This document shows positions 18,581-28,760 of a stretch of DNA of 64,000 nucleotides, in pieces. The DNA is from Xiphydria camelus. Its lineage: Eukaryota > Arthropoda > Insecta > Hymenoptera > Xiphydriidae. Position numbers and translations under genes: made by a program. The stretch spans positions 11,957,393-12,021,392 of the forward strand of contig OY783192.1 of the NCBI GenBank assembly GCA_963678675.1. Direction: 5' to 3'. Every line of letters begins with the position of its first letter. Position 1 is the stretch's first letter. The notes beneath the pieces are model-generated. The model saw only the letters and a list, made by a program, of their open reading frames with translations, ran no database searches and was not told the origin of the DNA.

Positions 18581-21163
18581 GTGCTCTTCAAGGACGATGC
18601 CACCGGGTTTCGAGTTGTTTATTTCATGCGACACAAGGCGGACGTCTATGAGCGATTCGTCGAGTTCGAGAGAATGGTGAACAACAGGTTCGGGCGAGCA
18701 ATGCAGGTGTTGCGCACGGACAACGGGACGGAATATCGGAACACACAGATGCTGGAATATTTAAAGGCAAAAGGCATCACTCTCGAGACGACCGCACCTT
18801 ACACGCCCGAACAAAACGGGAAGTCGGAACGCGACAACAGGACCATCGTGGAGATGGCACGGACCATGCTGAAGGCGAAGAAGCTGCCGGATTATCTATG
18901 GGCGGAAGCAACTGCAACGGCGGTGCATCTGCTGAACAGGACGGGGAACTCCAGAGTGGGCGGAAGCCGCACACCGTACGAACTTTGGACAGGCAAGGTA
19001 CCGGATCTGAGACACGTGAGAGTTTTCGGATCGGCCGCGTACATGCATACTCCGAAGCCAAAGACCACAAAGTTCGACGCACGAGCCAAAAAGTGCATAC
19101 TGGTGGGGTACGAGAACGAGTCGACGAATTACCGGCTCTTCGATCCTGCCACGAGAACCGTCACTGTATCGAGGAACGTGACGTTTCACGAGTCGTCTGA
19201 TGGTGATAGCACAGAAGGAGCCAAAGAAGAAGGGGAGTTTCCGAACCTGGTGGACGAAGACGAACAGGGAGGAGAGGAAGAAGCTGCAGTGAACGAGGAG
19301 GAGGACAAGGCCGATGTCAAGGCACCGGAGGTACCTGAAGACAGGAACGAAGATGATAATATCCGGGCTGGCGGCTCGTCAAAGAGGACGTCTCGTGCGC
19401 TTCGGAATCGTGCCCTGCTGCACCCTCCGCAACGATTCGAAATAAACATTACCGAGTTTGCAGTTCCCGATACGTTTGATGAAGCAGTCAAAAGCACAGA
19501 AGCCGAGCAGTGGATCGAGGCGATTGAGGACGAGCTGGAAGCCCACAAACAGAACGGAACGTGGGAGCTGGTTCCGAGAAAACCGGGAGAGCGGCTGATC
19601 GACTCAAAGTGGGTTTTCAAGGTGTTGAGAGACACAGACGGAAGCGTGCTCCGGTTTAAAGCGCGGTTGTGCGCTAGGGGTTTCCAACAACGAGAAGGGC
19701 TGGATTACGTCGAAACATTCTCACCGGTCGTACGATACAACTCGATCCGAGTGCTGCTGGCAGTCATAACGGAAGAAGACCTCGAGACGGCGCAGTTCGA
19801 CGTGCGCACTGCTTTTCTACATGGAGAGCTGGACGAGGACATCCGGATGGAGGTGCCAACGGGACTGAAGATCAACGCGGAAGAAGGAGGAAAGAGTGCG
19901 ACCGTCTGCAGACTGCGGAAGGCCCTGTACGGTCTCAAGCAGGCCCCCAGGTGTTGGAACGTAAAGTTTGTACAGTTCCTAAAGAAACTAAATTTAGTAG
20001 AAACAGACGCTGACAAGTGTGTGTTCAGCGGAGTGTGTGACGGTTGTAAAATCTATTTGGCGTTATTCGTAGACGACGGGCTGATCGCGGCTGAGTCAGC
20101 GAGCGCGGTAGAAAAGGTATTAGACGAGTTGAGTAGAGCGTTCGAAATAACGGTTGGCGATTGTAGCTATTTCGTGGGAATACAGGTCGATCGAGATCGC
20201 GAACGGAAGTCAATGTTCATTCATCAGACCGCGTATTCTAAGAAAATAATCGATAGATTCAAAATGACGAACGCGAAAGGACTGTCTGTACCGGCGGACC
20301 CTCACACAGTATTGTATCCCGCCGAATCCAGGAAACGAGAAACGAATGTACCATATCGGGAAGCGGTAGGCTCGTTGATGTTCCTGGCAACGGTCACCAG
20401 ACCAGACATCGCTTATGCGGTAAATCAAGTTAGCAAATTTCTCGCGAATCACGATGAGAAACACTGGCGTGCAGTGAAACGTATTTTCTCATACGTCGCG
20501 GGGACAATAGATAAAGGGATCGAGTATCGAGCGGGGAAAGCAGAAGTCTCGTCAATCGGATTCTCGGACGCGGATTTTGCTAGCGACGTAGAGACGCGAA
20601 GATCTACGACGGGGTACGCGTTCTGTATTGCGAACGGTGTAGTAACATGGTCGTCTCAGCGACAGAAGCTTGTCTCGCTGAGCACCACCGAATCGGAATA
20701 TATCGCAGCTGCGACTGCAACGAAAGAAGCAATCTGGCTGCGTAAATTGTTAAACGACATTGGAGTTAAGTGCGACAAACCCAGTGTTCTGTGGGTCGAA
20801 AATCAAAGCGCGATCCGTCTTGTTAGAAATCCGGAGTTTCACAAGCGGACGAAACACATAGACGTTAAGTTTCATTACATTCGAGAAAAGGTTAGTAATA
20901 AAGAGATTGACGTCATGTACATTCCCACAGAATCCCAACTGGCCGACGTGTTCACGAAGGCACTCCCTAGAGATCGTTTTCTGTCATTGTGTAATAAACT
21001 TGGCATGCGCGCTAAACGTTCCGACGGCGGAAGTGTTGAGGATAAGTCGTCACATTTAGGCGAATCGACTATAGCCAACAATACCCGAGCGTCGGGCGAG
21101 ATCGACGGTTTCCGAGCGGAGCCGAACAGAGACGGTGGCGCCGCTCTTCGCGTGCGAAGATGA
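18581..21163 (+). CDS. pol: Copia Pol, integrase core, RT and RNase H
   Basis: Same frame as 17984-18580. Integrase motifs: RTDNGTEYRN and PEQNGKSERDN (second Asp and Glu). An acidic linker follows (EEGEFPNLVDEDEQGGEEE). RT: WVFKVLRDTDG, QFDVRTAFLHGEL and LFVDDGLIAA. RNase H: SDADFASD and STTESEYIAAA. All catalytic residues seem present. The frame runs through the 5' edge of the 3' LTR to a TGA at 21161, as in other Copia elements. About 860 codons remain here; the only break is the TAG before this segment. Confidence 0.9.
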   Translation: MLFKDDATGFRVVYFMRHKADVYERFVEFERMVNNRFGRAMQVLRTDNGTEYRNTQMLEYLKAKGITLETTAPYTPEQNGKSERDNRTIVEMARTMLKAKKLPDYLWAEATATAVHLLNRTGNSRVGGSRTPYELWTGKVPDLRHVRVFGSAAYMHTPKPKTTKFDARAKKCILVGYENESTNYRLFDPATRTVTVSRNVTFHESSDGDSTEGAKEEGEFPNLVDEDEQGGEEEAAVNEEEDKADVKAPEVPEDRNEDDNIRAGGSSKRTSRALRNRALLHPPQRFEINITEFAVPDTFDEAVKSTEAEQWIEAIEDELEAHKQNGTWELVPRKPGERLIDSKWVFKVLRDTDGSVLRFKARLCARGFQQREGLDYVETFSPVVRYNSIRVLLAVITEEDLETAQFDVRTAFLHGELDEDIRMEVPTGLKINAEEGGKSATVCRLRKALYGLKQAPRCWNVKFVQFLKKLNLVETDADKCVFSGVCDGCKIYLALFVDDGLIAAESASAVEKVLDELSRAFEITVGDCSYFVGIQVDRDRERKSMFIHQTAYSKKIIDRFKMTNAKGLSVPADPHTVLYPAESRKRETNVPYREAVGSLMFLATVTRPDIAYAVNQVSKFLANHDEKHWRAVKRIFSYVAGTIDKGIEYRAGKAEVSSIGFSDADFASDVETRRSTTGYAFCIANGVVTWSSQRQKLVSLSTTESEYIAAATATKEAIWLRKLLNDIGVKCDKPSVLWVENQSAIRLVRNPEFHKRTKHIDVKFHYIREKVSNKEIDVMYIPTESQLADVFTKALPRDRFLSLCNKLGMRAKRSDGGSVEDKSSHLGESTIANNTRASGEIDGFRAEPNRDGGAALRVRR

Positions 21164-21422
21164 TCGAGGAAGCAGCGGCGAGCGTTAGTCATACTCCGTA
21201 CTTAGAAGGAAACGGATTCTTCCTTCTAAGCTTACGTAACCGAAATGTATTCAATAGTTTCTCCGGCAGAAAAGAGTATCGTTTCATTTCTTTCCTATCT
21301 CTCCATCACTTCTCTAAACAGATCCTGCAACTGCCTCAACAGTTTTTCAAAGTTCTATCAAAAGCTATATTTCTTCTGCATGTTCTGATTCTATTAAAGT
21401 ATTTATTTTAAAAAATTCAACA
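21034..21422 (+). repeat. 3' LTR of the Copia element
   Basis: Starts TGTTGAGGATAAG after the purine run GGCGGAAG and ends TTCAACA, giving the expected TGTTGA...TCAACA inverted termini. Length 389 bp. The end of pol overlaps its first 130 bases. Confidence 0.75.
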
Positions 21423-21523
21423 TATCTTACATCGCGTTTAGTTTAACAAATACAGGCCATTTGTTATCGAGCATAGCAAACAAAATTTAAAGCATTGTGT
21501 CTGTTGAACTAAACGAGATATTA
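21423..21523. other. Short spacer
   Basis: AT-rich, no feature seen. Confidence 0.4.
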
Positions 21524-21894
21524 TTATTTAGGAGTTTTGGCTTGGCGTTCGATAAAAATGAGTTCGCGTGAGAAACGTTGTTGTGTCCCAGGTTGCAGCG
21601 ATAGAAAAGCAAAAAGGTAATTATTCATTTTATTGTATTACCTATTTTCCTGAATTCCTGTTGGAATATCCAGAAAACACCACGAAATGCTTTGAAATAG
21701 TTGTGAAATTTCAGGTTATGTTCTTAAAATTCTGTTAACTACTATGCTACAGACATTCCAACAGATATTCAGGAAAATAATACAATAAAATGAATAATTA
21801 CCTTTTTGCTTTTCTATCGTTGCAACCTGGGACACAACAACGTTTCGCACGCGAACTCATTTTTATCGAACGCCAAGCCAAAACTCCTAAATAA
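21524..21894. mobile_element. Palindromic element derived from a THAP-type (P-like) transposon
   Basis: Arms of about 140-160 bp start TTATTTAGGAGTTTTGGCTT and end with its complement; the loop is about 70 bp. Each arm contains the same short exon with a THAP-like zinc-finger start (21558-21616). This looks like two 5' ends of a P-superfamily or THAP-containing transposon joined head to head. Confidence 0.75.
21558..21616 (+). pseudogene. First exon of a THAP-domain protein
   Basis: ATG opens MSSREKRCCVPGCSDRKAK, then AG|GTAATT as splice donor. C-x2-to-4-C near the N-terminus followed by basic residues is the start of the THAP zinc finger used by P-element transposases. The rest of the protein is absent. 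The opposite arm holds the mirror copy (about 21800-21860, minus strand). Confidence 0.55.
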
Positions 21895-21945
21895 AGAAAC
21901 ATGACTAAATGGCGGAAACCAAGCGGAAGCAACATCGGATACGGA

Positions 21946-22195
21946 TGTGGCGAAAAGGATGTGGTCGCCATCTTATCGGCGGAGCGTTTCGTCCCGGAGT
22001 CGGCCTGTGGACTCGTCAGTAAGGCTAGGCCGACTCCTGCCTTAGACGCTCTGTGGTCCTCGGTGAGAGACGGGCAGTTGCGGTCTTATATAGAAACTTG
22101 CCCGTTGTTGGACCACTAACGAGAAGCCGAAAGCCGTGGAGTCGAAGGTCGGCGCCACCTGGCGGCAGGGCACCGTAGCGCGACGGGTCGCCACA
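21946..22195. repeat. TRIM left LTR
   Basis: Contains GCGGTCTTATATAGAAAC, a likely TATA box, at about 22082. Reads TTGCCCGTTGTTGG where the other LTR has TTGCCCTTTGTTGG. Confidence 0.85.
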
Positions 22196-22564
22196 GTACT
22201 CCCACCCTAGTGACGTCTGATGTATGCAGACGGAACGAAGCGGAAGAAGTTGGTGTGTGTGGCAACGACTTGGCTGGGAGCGTGTCTGCGTGTGGCTGGA
22301 ACGTCGTGGGTTGGAGGGGTTGGAGACTCCGCCGGTGTGTTCGTCGCAGCGTGTGAGAGATCGATCCTGAGTGTGTGAGCCGTGACGTCATGACGGGGCG
22401 TGTACACATTTGCCGTGCCGGGGCGTGTACGTGTGCCGTGCCGTAAGCGTGACGTTGGTTTTGCTTCCAGAGATCAAGGTGTCCTTGTCATGGGAGTTCC
22501 CTTGGTCCAGAAGGTATGCTGCAGGATGATGATCTTCTTCGCTGGATCACGTCGGGATCACCAA

Positions 22565-22814
22565 TGTGGCGAAAAGGATGTGGTCGCCATCTTATCGGCG
22601 GAGCGTTTCGTCCCGGAGTCGGCCTGTGGACTCGTCAGTAAGGCTAGGCCGACTCCTGCCTTAGACGCTCTGTGGTCCTCGGTGAGAGACGGGCAGTTGC
22701 GGTCTTATATAGAAACTTGCCCTTTGTTGGACCACTAACGAGAAGCCGAAAGCCGTGGAGTCGAAGGTCGGCGCCACCTGGCGGCAGGGCACCGTAGCGC
22801 GACGGGTCGCCACA
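22565..22814. repeat. TRIM right LTR
   Basis: Copy of 21946-22195 with one substitution. A diverged relative lies at 50893-51049. Confidence 0.85.
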
Positions 22815-23440
22815 CGGATACATTACAGCGCGTCATCTGCCAAGGATATTTGTAACTTCGGGTACTTAAGTATGCGTCCAGTCCTCAGATGGCGCTCGCA
22901 AATCAGGACCACATCGCCCTATTTGAGATCCACTCCCCTGGACTTCATTTTGACTGCGTAGTAGAGCGCACGCGTGAGACCGCACGTCGTGCGTCCTACG
23001 TGCGACGCACGATTGCTATCTGGGTTGTATAGAGCCAATTGAAACTAATACCACCGGAATCAAATTCAGAGAAACTGGTATCGAAGTTTCACTTCTTCCG
23101 CGTGTGGCGGCCACACGCGGTTTTTCTTATTTTCATCCAAGGAACCCACTCTTGAAGTTTGTCGCAATATTAAAAAATCACCCGGTATATTTACTTACTT
23201 GGTCTAACAAAATATTTTTTCCGCCATAATCAAGTATACACTTATTATTTGCAAATAAACTCTTTTCTCAGTATACGAAGTAACTTTGATCAAACGAACG
23301 AAGTATTCACTAAACTGACAAATTTCTAGAAAATCAAACGGAATCAAGGAATTTTACTTCCAAATTTGACAGTGATAAAACATTAATCGCTGTTTCTCAG
23401 AATTTCACATACATTACAAATTCTATTATATTGCACATTA
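22815..23440. other. Repeat remnants, no gene
   Basis: The minus strand at about 22830-22950 reads MKSRGVDL, a stop, then GDVVLICERHLRTGRI, weakly like an LTR-element integrase tail. 22985-23024 holds the inverted CCCAGATAGC terminus. 23031-23130 copies the repeat at 7350-7449. The rest is AT-rich. Confidence 0.4.
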
Positions 23441-23721
23441 TACGCCTGTTGCGCATCGGTGGTGGCGCCGCCTTACTCGCCTGGTATACGCCTGTTGCGA
23501 ATCTCGAAAGTGCGCCGAAAGTGCCGCGTAGTGGCCAAGATTGGCACAAATGGGTTACATTGCCAACCAATCAGGCCTTCCGCTTGTGCTTATACAGGCA
23601 AACCTAAGTGTACATGTGACCACATGTATAGTCGTACACCCCCGTGCCGTGAAACCCAGTACGGCACTTTTTGCTTACCAGGCGAGTAAGGCGGCGCCAC
23701 CACCGATGCGCAACAGGCGTA
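23441..23721. mobile_element. 281-bp MITE with 44-bp perfect TIRs and TA target site
   Basis: Ends read TACGCCTGTTGCGCATCGGT and continue GGTGGCGCCGCCTTACTCGC; the right arm is the exact complement over about 44 bp. TA follows and precedes the element. An internal copy of TACGCCTGTTGCG lies at 23486. No coding sequence. Confidence 0.85.
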
Positions 23722-23993
23722 TAGTGCACGCAGTTCGGGTGGTACATTTCGGCAAACGAGGACTGCTTACCCCGATAGCCAAGCGTGACTTTCACTCAAA
23801 AGTCACGCGGTGGCGTCACTGAGTGACGTTACTCTGATGCCACAGTGAGGATCCGGAGTGCGAGTTTTTGCCAGAACGGAATACTTGATCCTGATTGGTC
23901 TATTCGCTGACGCCGTACGGAACTTTTATTCGCGTCGGACACCGCTGTATGGTGGCGTTTCGTTCTTCCTAAGATGGCCGTCGTTGCGGACCG
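23722..23993. other. Repeat fragments
   Basis: CCCCGATAGCCAAG near 23770 resembles an element terminus (compare GGCTATCAGGG at 27245). 23876-23912 (GAATACTTGATCCTGATTGG) is shared with the MITE at 52179-52335. Confidence 0.4.
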
Positions 23994-24652
23994 AATGTCA
24001 AGATAACCATGTAACGTAAACAAAGTATTTGTAAATACCTAAAAGTAGTTTTAAGAGTGCAAGTGCAATAAATCCAATTCATAAGTGATGAATATCGATA
24101 TCGAAGATATCTTGTCAGTTCTAGGAGAGTCAAAAATGCCGTTAGTGGAAGGAGAAGCGGTATTGAAAAAGCAGTTTGTATTTTCCTGCTGAATCAAAAA
24201 GAGAAACCAAAATACAGTGAAAATCGTCGCTTCTTGCGTACAATCGTCACATGTAACAAGTGCTCCTCACGAAGTTGAAGTGAACATCTTACTAGTAAAC
24301 AACAATAAAGAAGTAACGTGCAAGTGCAGCTGGGCCAGAGGAAGACGCAAACATGTTTGTGCAACGCTTCTGTACATAAATCAGTACGGCAAATAGTACC
24401 ATGTAACGATTGTACGCAAGAAGCGATGATTTTCACTGCATTTTGGTTTTCTTTTTGATTCCGCAGGAGAATACAAACATGCTTTCAATACCGTTTCTCC
24501 TTCCACTAGCGGAATTTTTGACTCCTAGAATTGATAAGATATCTTCGATACCGATATTCATCACTTATGAATTGGGTTTATTGCACTTGCACTTTTAAAA
24601 CTATTTTTATTTACAAATTCTTGGTTTACGTTACGTGGTTATGTTGACATTT
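23994..24652. mobile_element. 659-bp palindromic element with SWIM-like exon
   Basis: Arms of about 260 bp (23994-24257 and 24397-24652) are reverse complements with roughly 10 percent divergence. The loop of about 139 bp carries a coding stretch resembling a SWIM zinc finger. The left arm contains an ATG-initiated frame (24088, MNIDIEDILSVLGESKMPLV) mirrored in the right arm. It appears to be an inverted duplication of one end of a transposon. Confidence 0.75.
24217..24396 (+). pseudogene. SWIM-type zinc-finger fragment
   Basis: A 59-codon open frame ends CKCSWARGRRKHVCATLLYI then NQYGK and TAG. C-x-C followed by basic residues, KH-x-C and an aliphatic helix resembles the SWIM finger (CxC...CxH) found near transposases and YqaJ-type exonucleases. 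The final Cys/His order is unusual, so the match is only moderate. Upstream VEVNILLVNNNKEVTCKC also fits the SWIM lead-in. Confidence 0.5.
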
Positions 24653-25477
24653 ATTTTGAAAAAAAAAAAAATATCAAATTATTTTACAAAATTTAATGAG
24701 AACCTTCGAGAGCAGTCACTAGGTTCGTTCCAACTAACACGAGGACTGGTTCTTAACTCGACGGAGTGTGCGCAGTCTGACCCAGCTGTTCCAACAAACA
24801 CAGAACTAGTTCTGGAACGATTCCAAAGAGCGTTCCAACTGCGAACTGTAACAGAACTGGTTCTCGAACGGTAATTTCAGTCCCTAGTTCTAGTAAGGTG
24901 CGAGACGCACTCTATTTGAATCGGTGAGTCCAAGAACAGTACAAATGCATAGTTTCGAGAAAAAATGAAAAAACATAATAACTTCACAATGAGTTAATGG
25001 CCATCATTTCAAGCTCTTGAAAACTGTAATGAGGGATGCTAAATACGTGGATTTTCTTATGACTGATAGGAATCGGTTCTTGACAATATATGGAGCTTAG
25101 AATTTTTAACATTTTGGCTACCTATCTTAACTCAAAACGCCATTTGTTGGACTTATACTGTTCTTGGATTCACCGATTCATTTCTATTCGGAGGCATTGA
25201 AGGATATTTTAAAATATGCTAAACTCTTGCTCTAACAAATATCGTTTACTGACAAAGGTTTAAGTACTAGTATGGAGAAAAAACTGAAATGTTAATTCCG
25301 ATGATAACGTTAAAAAGGGTCAAAGGAAATTTTTAGAAATTGCGGGAAAAACATGATGTATAACAGAAAACATTTTTTTATTTGGTAATATAATATGTAC
25401 ATGGTTCTATTATGTGTATATTATCCTATTCTTTATATAAAATACTGTACGACTTAAGCTATTATATCATAGTATTT
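24653..25477. other. Spacer, nothing recognised
   Basis: AT-rich. A short stretch near 24720-24890 repeats GTTCCAACT and GAACTGGTTCT words. No coding features. Confidence 0.45.
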
Positions 25478-26426
25478 TCATTCGCAATTTTTTTCAACTG
25501 CTGTTACATATAATGAATCTGAATAAAAGGAGATAATTTCCTTGAGAAATCCAGTTAACAAGCTGGTAAAATTAAATAGTATCATATAGAGAATACATCG
25601 TTGGGAATTATTAAAATTCTTCATTGTATGGAATGATTTCGTCCTGGCGTAAATTTTATACTTCATGTTCAGGCATTCGTCCTTCATTTTGAAGTGTTCG
25701 TTAAATCTGAAAGAAGCGTACCTATTATCAAAACGATTATCATCAAATGAAATATGAATATTATAAAATGAAAATATCCTGATTACAATCTGATAATAAT
25801 TAAATAAACTTACTCCAGAAAATCGAAGTCGATATTTGAATGTTCACTCTGTATAAGCGCCCAGCAACCCCGGAAGAAATGAGATAAAGGAGGAAACTTA
25901 AACCTTGGTATAAAGTTTAGTAACAGTATCTTCGGATACATCTGTGGCTTCATTGTACGTACGAAGATATATTCTAAGCCAAGCCCTTTGCAATGTTTCC
26001 TCCGGATACAGAGAAAAGTCAGGATTATCTATACCTGAAAAAAGAAATAAGAGATTTTGTATTACTTCTATGCTATAAAAATTATTAGTTTGTGGTAAAT
26101 GGATAATTTGATTACCAGCAAATTCAATAAAATGATTGGATATAACAAAAGCCTCAGTTAAAAGCAGTGTACTCATAGTCAATGAAAGTAACGCTATTTT
26201 CTTTTTCATTGTACAATACATTTCCCAGTAGAAGATCATTGTGAGCCTATACTGTAGGACTATCAAGTTCTGAAAGAGTTTCCTTTACACGTTCACTGCG
26301 GATCATGCGGCTCCTGCGTGAGGGTGTATGTATTTTAAAGCAGGAGCTGCGCGGTCCGCAGCGAATGTGTTAAGCATTGATGTTCCTTTTGAAGCACCAC
26401 ATAAGGTCGGATTAGCCATTTGAATC
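25478..26426 (-). pseudogene. eas: Ethanolamine kinase pseudogene (intron-bearing)
   Basis: Ethanolamine kinase phosphorylates ethanolamine in the CDP-ethanolamine pathway in the cytosol. Minus-strand exons keep family signatures in order: HNDLLLGNVLYNEKENSVTF then IDYEYTAFN (the Brenner-like HND and DYE catalytic motifs), NHFIEFAG, LYPEETLQRAWLRIYL, SHFFRGCWALIQSEHSNIDF and FDFLEYASFRFNEHFKMK. Exon borders are at 26116/26034 (76-97 bp intron with GTAATC donor and TTTTTTCAG) and 25814/25721 (GTAAGT donor, AATAG acceptor). Breaks: TAG just before HND, a frameshift after AFN, another after LYTKV, and a MITE insertion at 26284-26376 splitting an exon. Upstream exons were not found. Retained introns mean a duplicated or decayed gene, not a processed copy. 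Confidence 0.8.
26284..26376. mobile_element. ~90-bp MITE inserted in the kinase pseudogene
   Basis: Inverted ends CACGTTCACTGCGGATC...and its complement ending GCAGCGAATGTG, with an inner GCTCCTGC/GCAGGAGC pair. The sequence next to it is TTAA on one side and TTAC on the other, consistent with a TTAA target that has mutated. Confidence 0.6.
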
Positions 26427-26924
26427 CTGAAACAGAAGAGTATTGGAATACTTTACACAATTAAAATTAGATATCAAGCATACTCCGATAGTTCACTTCG
26501 CGTCTTTTGCAGTATCCCTGAATCCCTTTGGCATGATCTAAACACATGATGATAAACACAACCCAGATCCAGAAAATGTATAATACAGGTGGACACGAGA
26601 ATGCGACCCCTTCAATCATTTACGCCAATAAACTGAAAATGTAAAACACGAGTCAAGAATGTTTACAGTTGCATTCCGGGACGTTTGTAGGTTAGAGCAG
26701 CGCGAAGGGGATTATCCGTAACTTCTAAATGGTGTCTATTTGAAAAATAGCAATTGAAAGAAAGACTTACGTTTCAACAATTAGTTGAACTCACACATCC
26801 GCTTAGGATTACCCGTGATTTTCCACAAAATGTATACAAAAGGTGGAGAAGCCTCCCTGTCTGTCATGTCCGGTTTCTATATTATAACCGGAGTGGAGCA
26901 ACATCGCGCTCGAAGAGTCGATGG
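26427..26924. other. Spacer
   Basis: May hold further kinase exons on the minus strand, but I could not recognise one with confidence. No other feature. Confidence 0.35.
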
Positions 26925-27012
26925 CTCAATTGGTAGAATGCAAGCATTCCCAGTTTCGAAGCATCTCGTATCTTGAAGATCGCAGGTTCAAATCCCGGTA
27001 GGGTGTGAAAAA
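26925..27012 (+). pseudogene. tRNA-like sequence (pol III A and B boxes)
   Basis: TGGCTCAATTGGTAGA fits an A box and GGTTCAAATCC a B box, about 60 bases apart. The acceptor stem does not pair well, so a functional tRNA is unlikely. It may be a tRNA relic or a SINE head. A run of nine A follows at 27008. Confidence 0.4.
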
Positions 27013-27560
27013 AAAAGCGACACTACTAGGCGGCGGCATTGCACGGGCACACAGTGAAAAACCTCGGTAAAATTACTGCATGCAAAATCCTACTTTTTAT
27101 CCTTTTGCAAAATCCTACTTTATCCACTTTGTACACTGCGTGATGCCACAGTGGTACCCCAGTGGGCACGCACCAAGACATCACTGTGATGTTTCTCAAA
27201 GTCACCGCGTGGTCCCACAGTGCCACCACTGTGAAGCCACCTGGCTATCAGGGTATGTATTCGCAGTCCTGCACCTCTCCCGGAAGGCTATTACCGAACG
27301 AATTGTAATGAACCACTTCTCGCAGATACCGCTATATTTCGAATGCATTTGAAATGCATTCAGCTTTGTAAAGGAGAGAAATGACGATTTCAATAGATAA
27401 CCGAATATTTCGGCAAAGGTTCATTCCGATTCGTCCAGTAATTAACCCTTTCAGGAAAGGTGCGGGACTGCGAACTCATTAGCAGCCTGGATTCGCCGAA
27501 ATGTACTGCTTCGCTGATGACGAGATGAACCCTAGTTTGACGAAATATTTATGATCGCGA
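27013..27560. repeat. Repeat fragments, including a diverged copy of the Foldback-like arm
   Basis: 27140-27255 carries repeated CCACAGTGG/CACTGTG words and ends CTGGCTATCAGGG. 27275-27450 (GATACCGCTATA, AGAGAAATGACGATTTCAAT, AGATAACCGA) is a diverged relative of 55860-55960 in the 3-kb inverted repeat. Nothing here looks like a gene. Confidence 0.5.
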
Positions 27561-27737
27561 TGCTATTGGGTTGGAAAATAAGTTCGTAGCGTTTTCTTTT
27601 ATTTTTTTTCATTTTACAACGATTTGTTTGCTGTTTCGCAAAGTGTTTATATTCATTCGAAAGAGCTCTTTCTGCTCTACAAAACTGTTATAATTGTTTA
27701 TTCGAATAACAATTTTTTATTATTTTTCAGGCTTAGA

Positions 27738-27785
27738 AATGGAATATCCAGGAGGAAAAAATCAGAATTTTCGACATCTTTTTTT
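27738..27785 (+). pseudogene. N-terminus of a mariner transposase
   Basis: ATG opens MEYPGGKNQNFRHLFF after a possible TTTTTCAG acceptor. The pattern NFRHLL(L/F) close to the start is typical of mariner transposases. The frame is broken by the nested element at 27815; the mirror copy is at about 28212-28250 on the minus strand. Confidence 0.5.
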
Positions 27786-27814
27786 TATCAAAGACTCGCC
27801 TATAACACCTTCTC

Positions 27815-28163
27815 CGTATAGGGGGATTGGGTAACTGCACAAAACAGATAGAGTGCCATCTGTGGCACGCATCAAGCATTAAGCAGATGCCCGTGGTATA
27901 AGCGCTGTTTACACGTTATTTTGGATAATAATTGAAGTGTTTTACCTATGAGATTTAATCAATATGGCCTCAATTATAATAGAATGTGGATTTCAAGGCA
28001 ATCAAATAAATTCTTTCCGTGGAAAATCGTTATTAAAAGGTAAGTACAAGCAGCGCCACCAAGCTGGATTTCTTGGCGAAACTTGGATGTACATTCTCTA
28101 TATGTACATGTGTAACACAAACAAAAGCTACGTTTGTTGAAGTACCCAATCCCCCTATACGGC
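27815..28163. mobile_element. MITE with CCGTATAGGGGGATTGGGTA ends
   Basis: The left end CCGTATAGGGGGATTGGGTA is matched by TACCCAATCCCCCTATACGG at the right. About 349 bp, no coding sequence. It inserted into the mariner transposase remnant. Confidence 0.75.
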
Positions 28164-28390
28164 AGTTTTTTGACCTCGATGAAAAGCGAAGAAAAGCAAA
28201 CGTCGAAACTGCTGATTTTTGCCCCCTGGATATTCCATTTCTAAGCCAGAAAAATAATAAAAAATTTAATTATTCGAAATAACAATTATAACAGTTTTGT
28301 AGAGCAGAAAGAACTCTTTCGAGTACATATAAACATATTGCCAAACAACAAAATAAATCGTTGTAAAATAAAAGAAAACATAATTGTGCG

Positions 28391-28760
28391 ACGGAACAGT
28401 CTCGGCGACGCGAGTATCGGCCACTTGAGCATGCCGGTCGCGGGAGTATAATATAATAGCATCACCGACAAAAGTCGCGTCGCGTGGTGTGTGTACACTC
28501 GTCGAGTATCGGATACCTGCGTAGCGTTGTGTGCGAAGGACCTAATTGTAAGACTATTCATACACTACGCTACGCAGGTATCCGATACCCGACGACTCGA
28601 GTATCCTGGCGACTACTGTAATACATTCTAATGGACGTTCGTACACACCACGCGACGCGACTTTCGTCGTCGGTCCATTAGAATGTATTATGGTAGTCAC
28701 CCACGATACTTGAGTCGTCGAGTATCGGATACCTGCGTAGCGTAGTGTACGAAGGGCCTA
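28391..28760. repeat. Complex direct and inverted repeat array
   Basis: GAGTATCGGATACCTGCGTA followed by GCGT(A/T)GTGT occurs at 28504 and 28721 in one orientation and as its complement at about 28564-28610. A second inverted pair, CATTCTAATGGAC and GTCCATTAGAATG, lies at 28625 and 28674. No coding sequence. Confidence 0.65.

Larger units (their letters stand above)
17942..21422 (+). mobile_element. 5'-truncated Copia LTR retrotransposon
   Basis: Integrase precedes RT, the defining Copia order. The 5' LTR, gag and most of the protease are missing; the element begins in damaged protease sequence (RDSAGCW). The 3' LTR is complete at 21034-21422. Coding sequence is open from 17984 to 21163 except for one TAG at 18578. 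Confidence 0.88.
21946..22814. mobile_element. TRIM: 869-bp miniature LTR retrotransposon
   Basis: Two 250-bp direct repeats (21946-22195, 22565-22814) begin TGTGGCGA and end TCGCCACA. They differ at one position by my comparison. A 4-bp CGGA is present immediately outside both ends as target-site duplication. The 369-bp interior has no meaningful ORF, so it must be moved by another element's proteins. The near identity of the LTRs suggests recent insertion. Confidence 0.88.
27567..28390. mobile_element. Palindromic mariner remnant with a nested MITE
   Basis: TTGGGTTGGAAAATAAGTTCG is a mariner-type terminus. The left arm (27590-27772) and right arm (28212-28385) are inverted copies that include a transposase start. 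A separate element is nested between them at 27815-28163. The outer terminus is missing on the right. Confidence 0.65.

Noticed and set aside
8851..23024. A single 14.2-kb element bounded by CCCAGATAGC and GCTATCTGGG
   Set aside because: The two ends are inverted, but no target-site duplication is present and the interior is a collection of unrelated elements. Two separate copies are as likely.
24635..24874. 79-codon ORF with repeated LVLERF words
   Set aside because: Short repeat translation in AT-rich spacer; no supporting splice or start signals.
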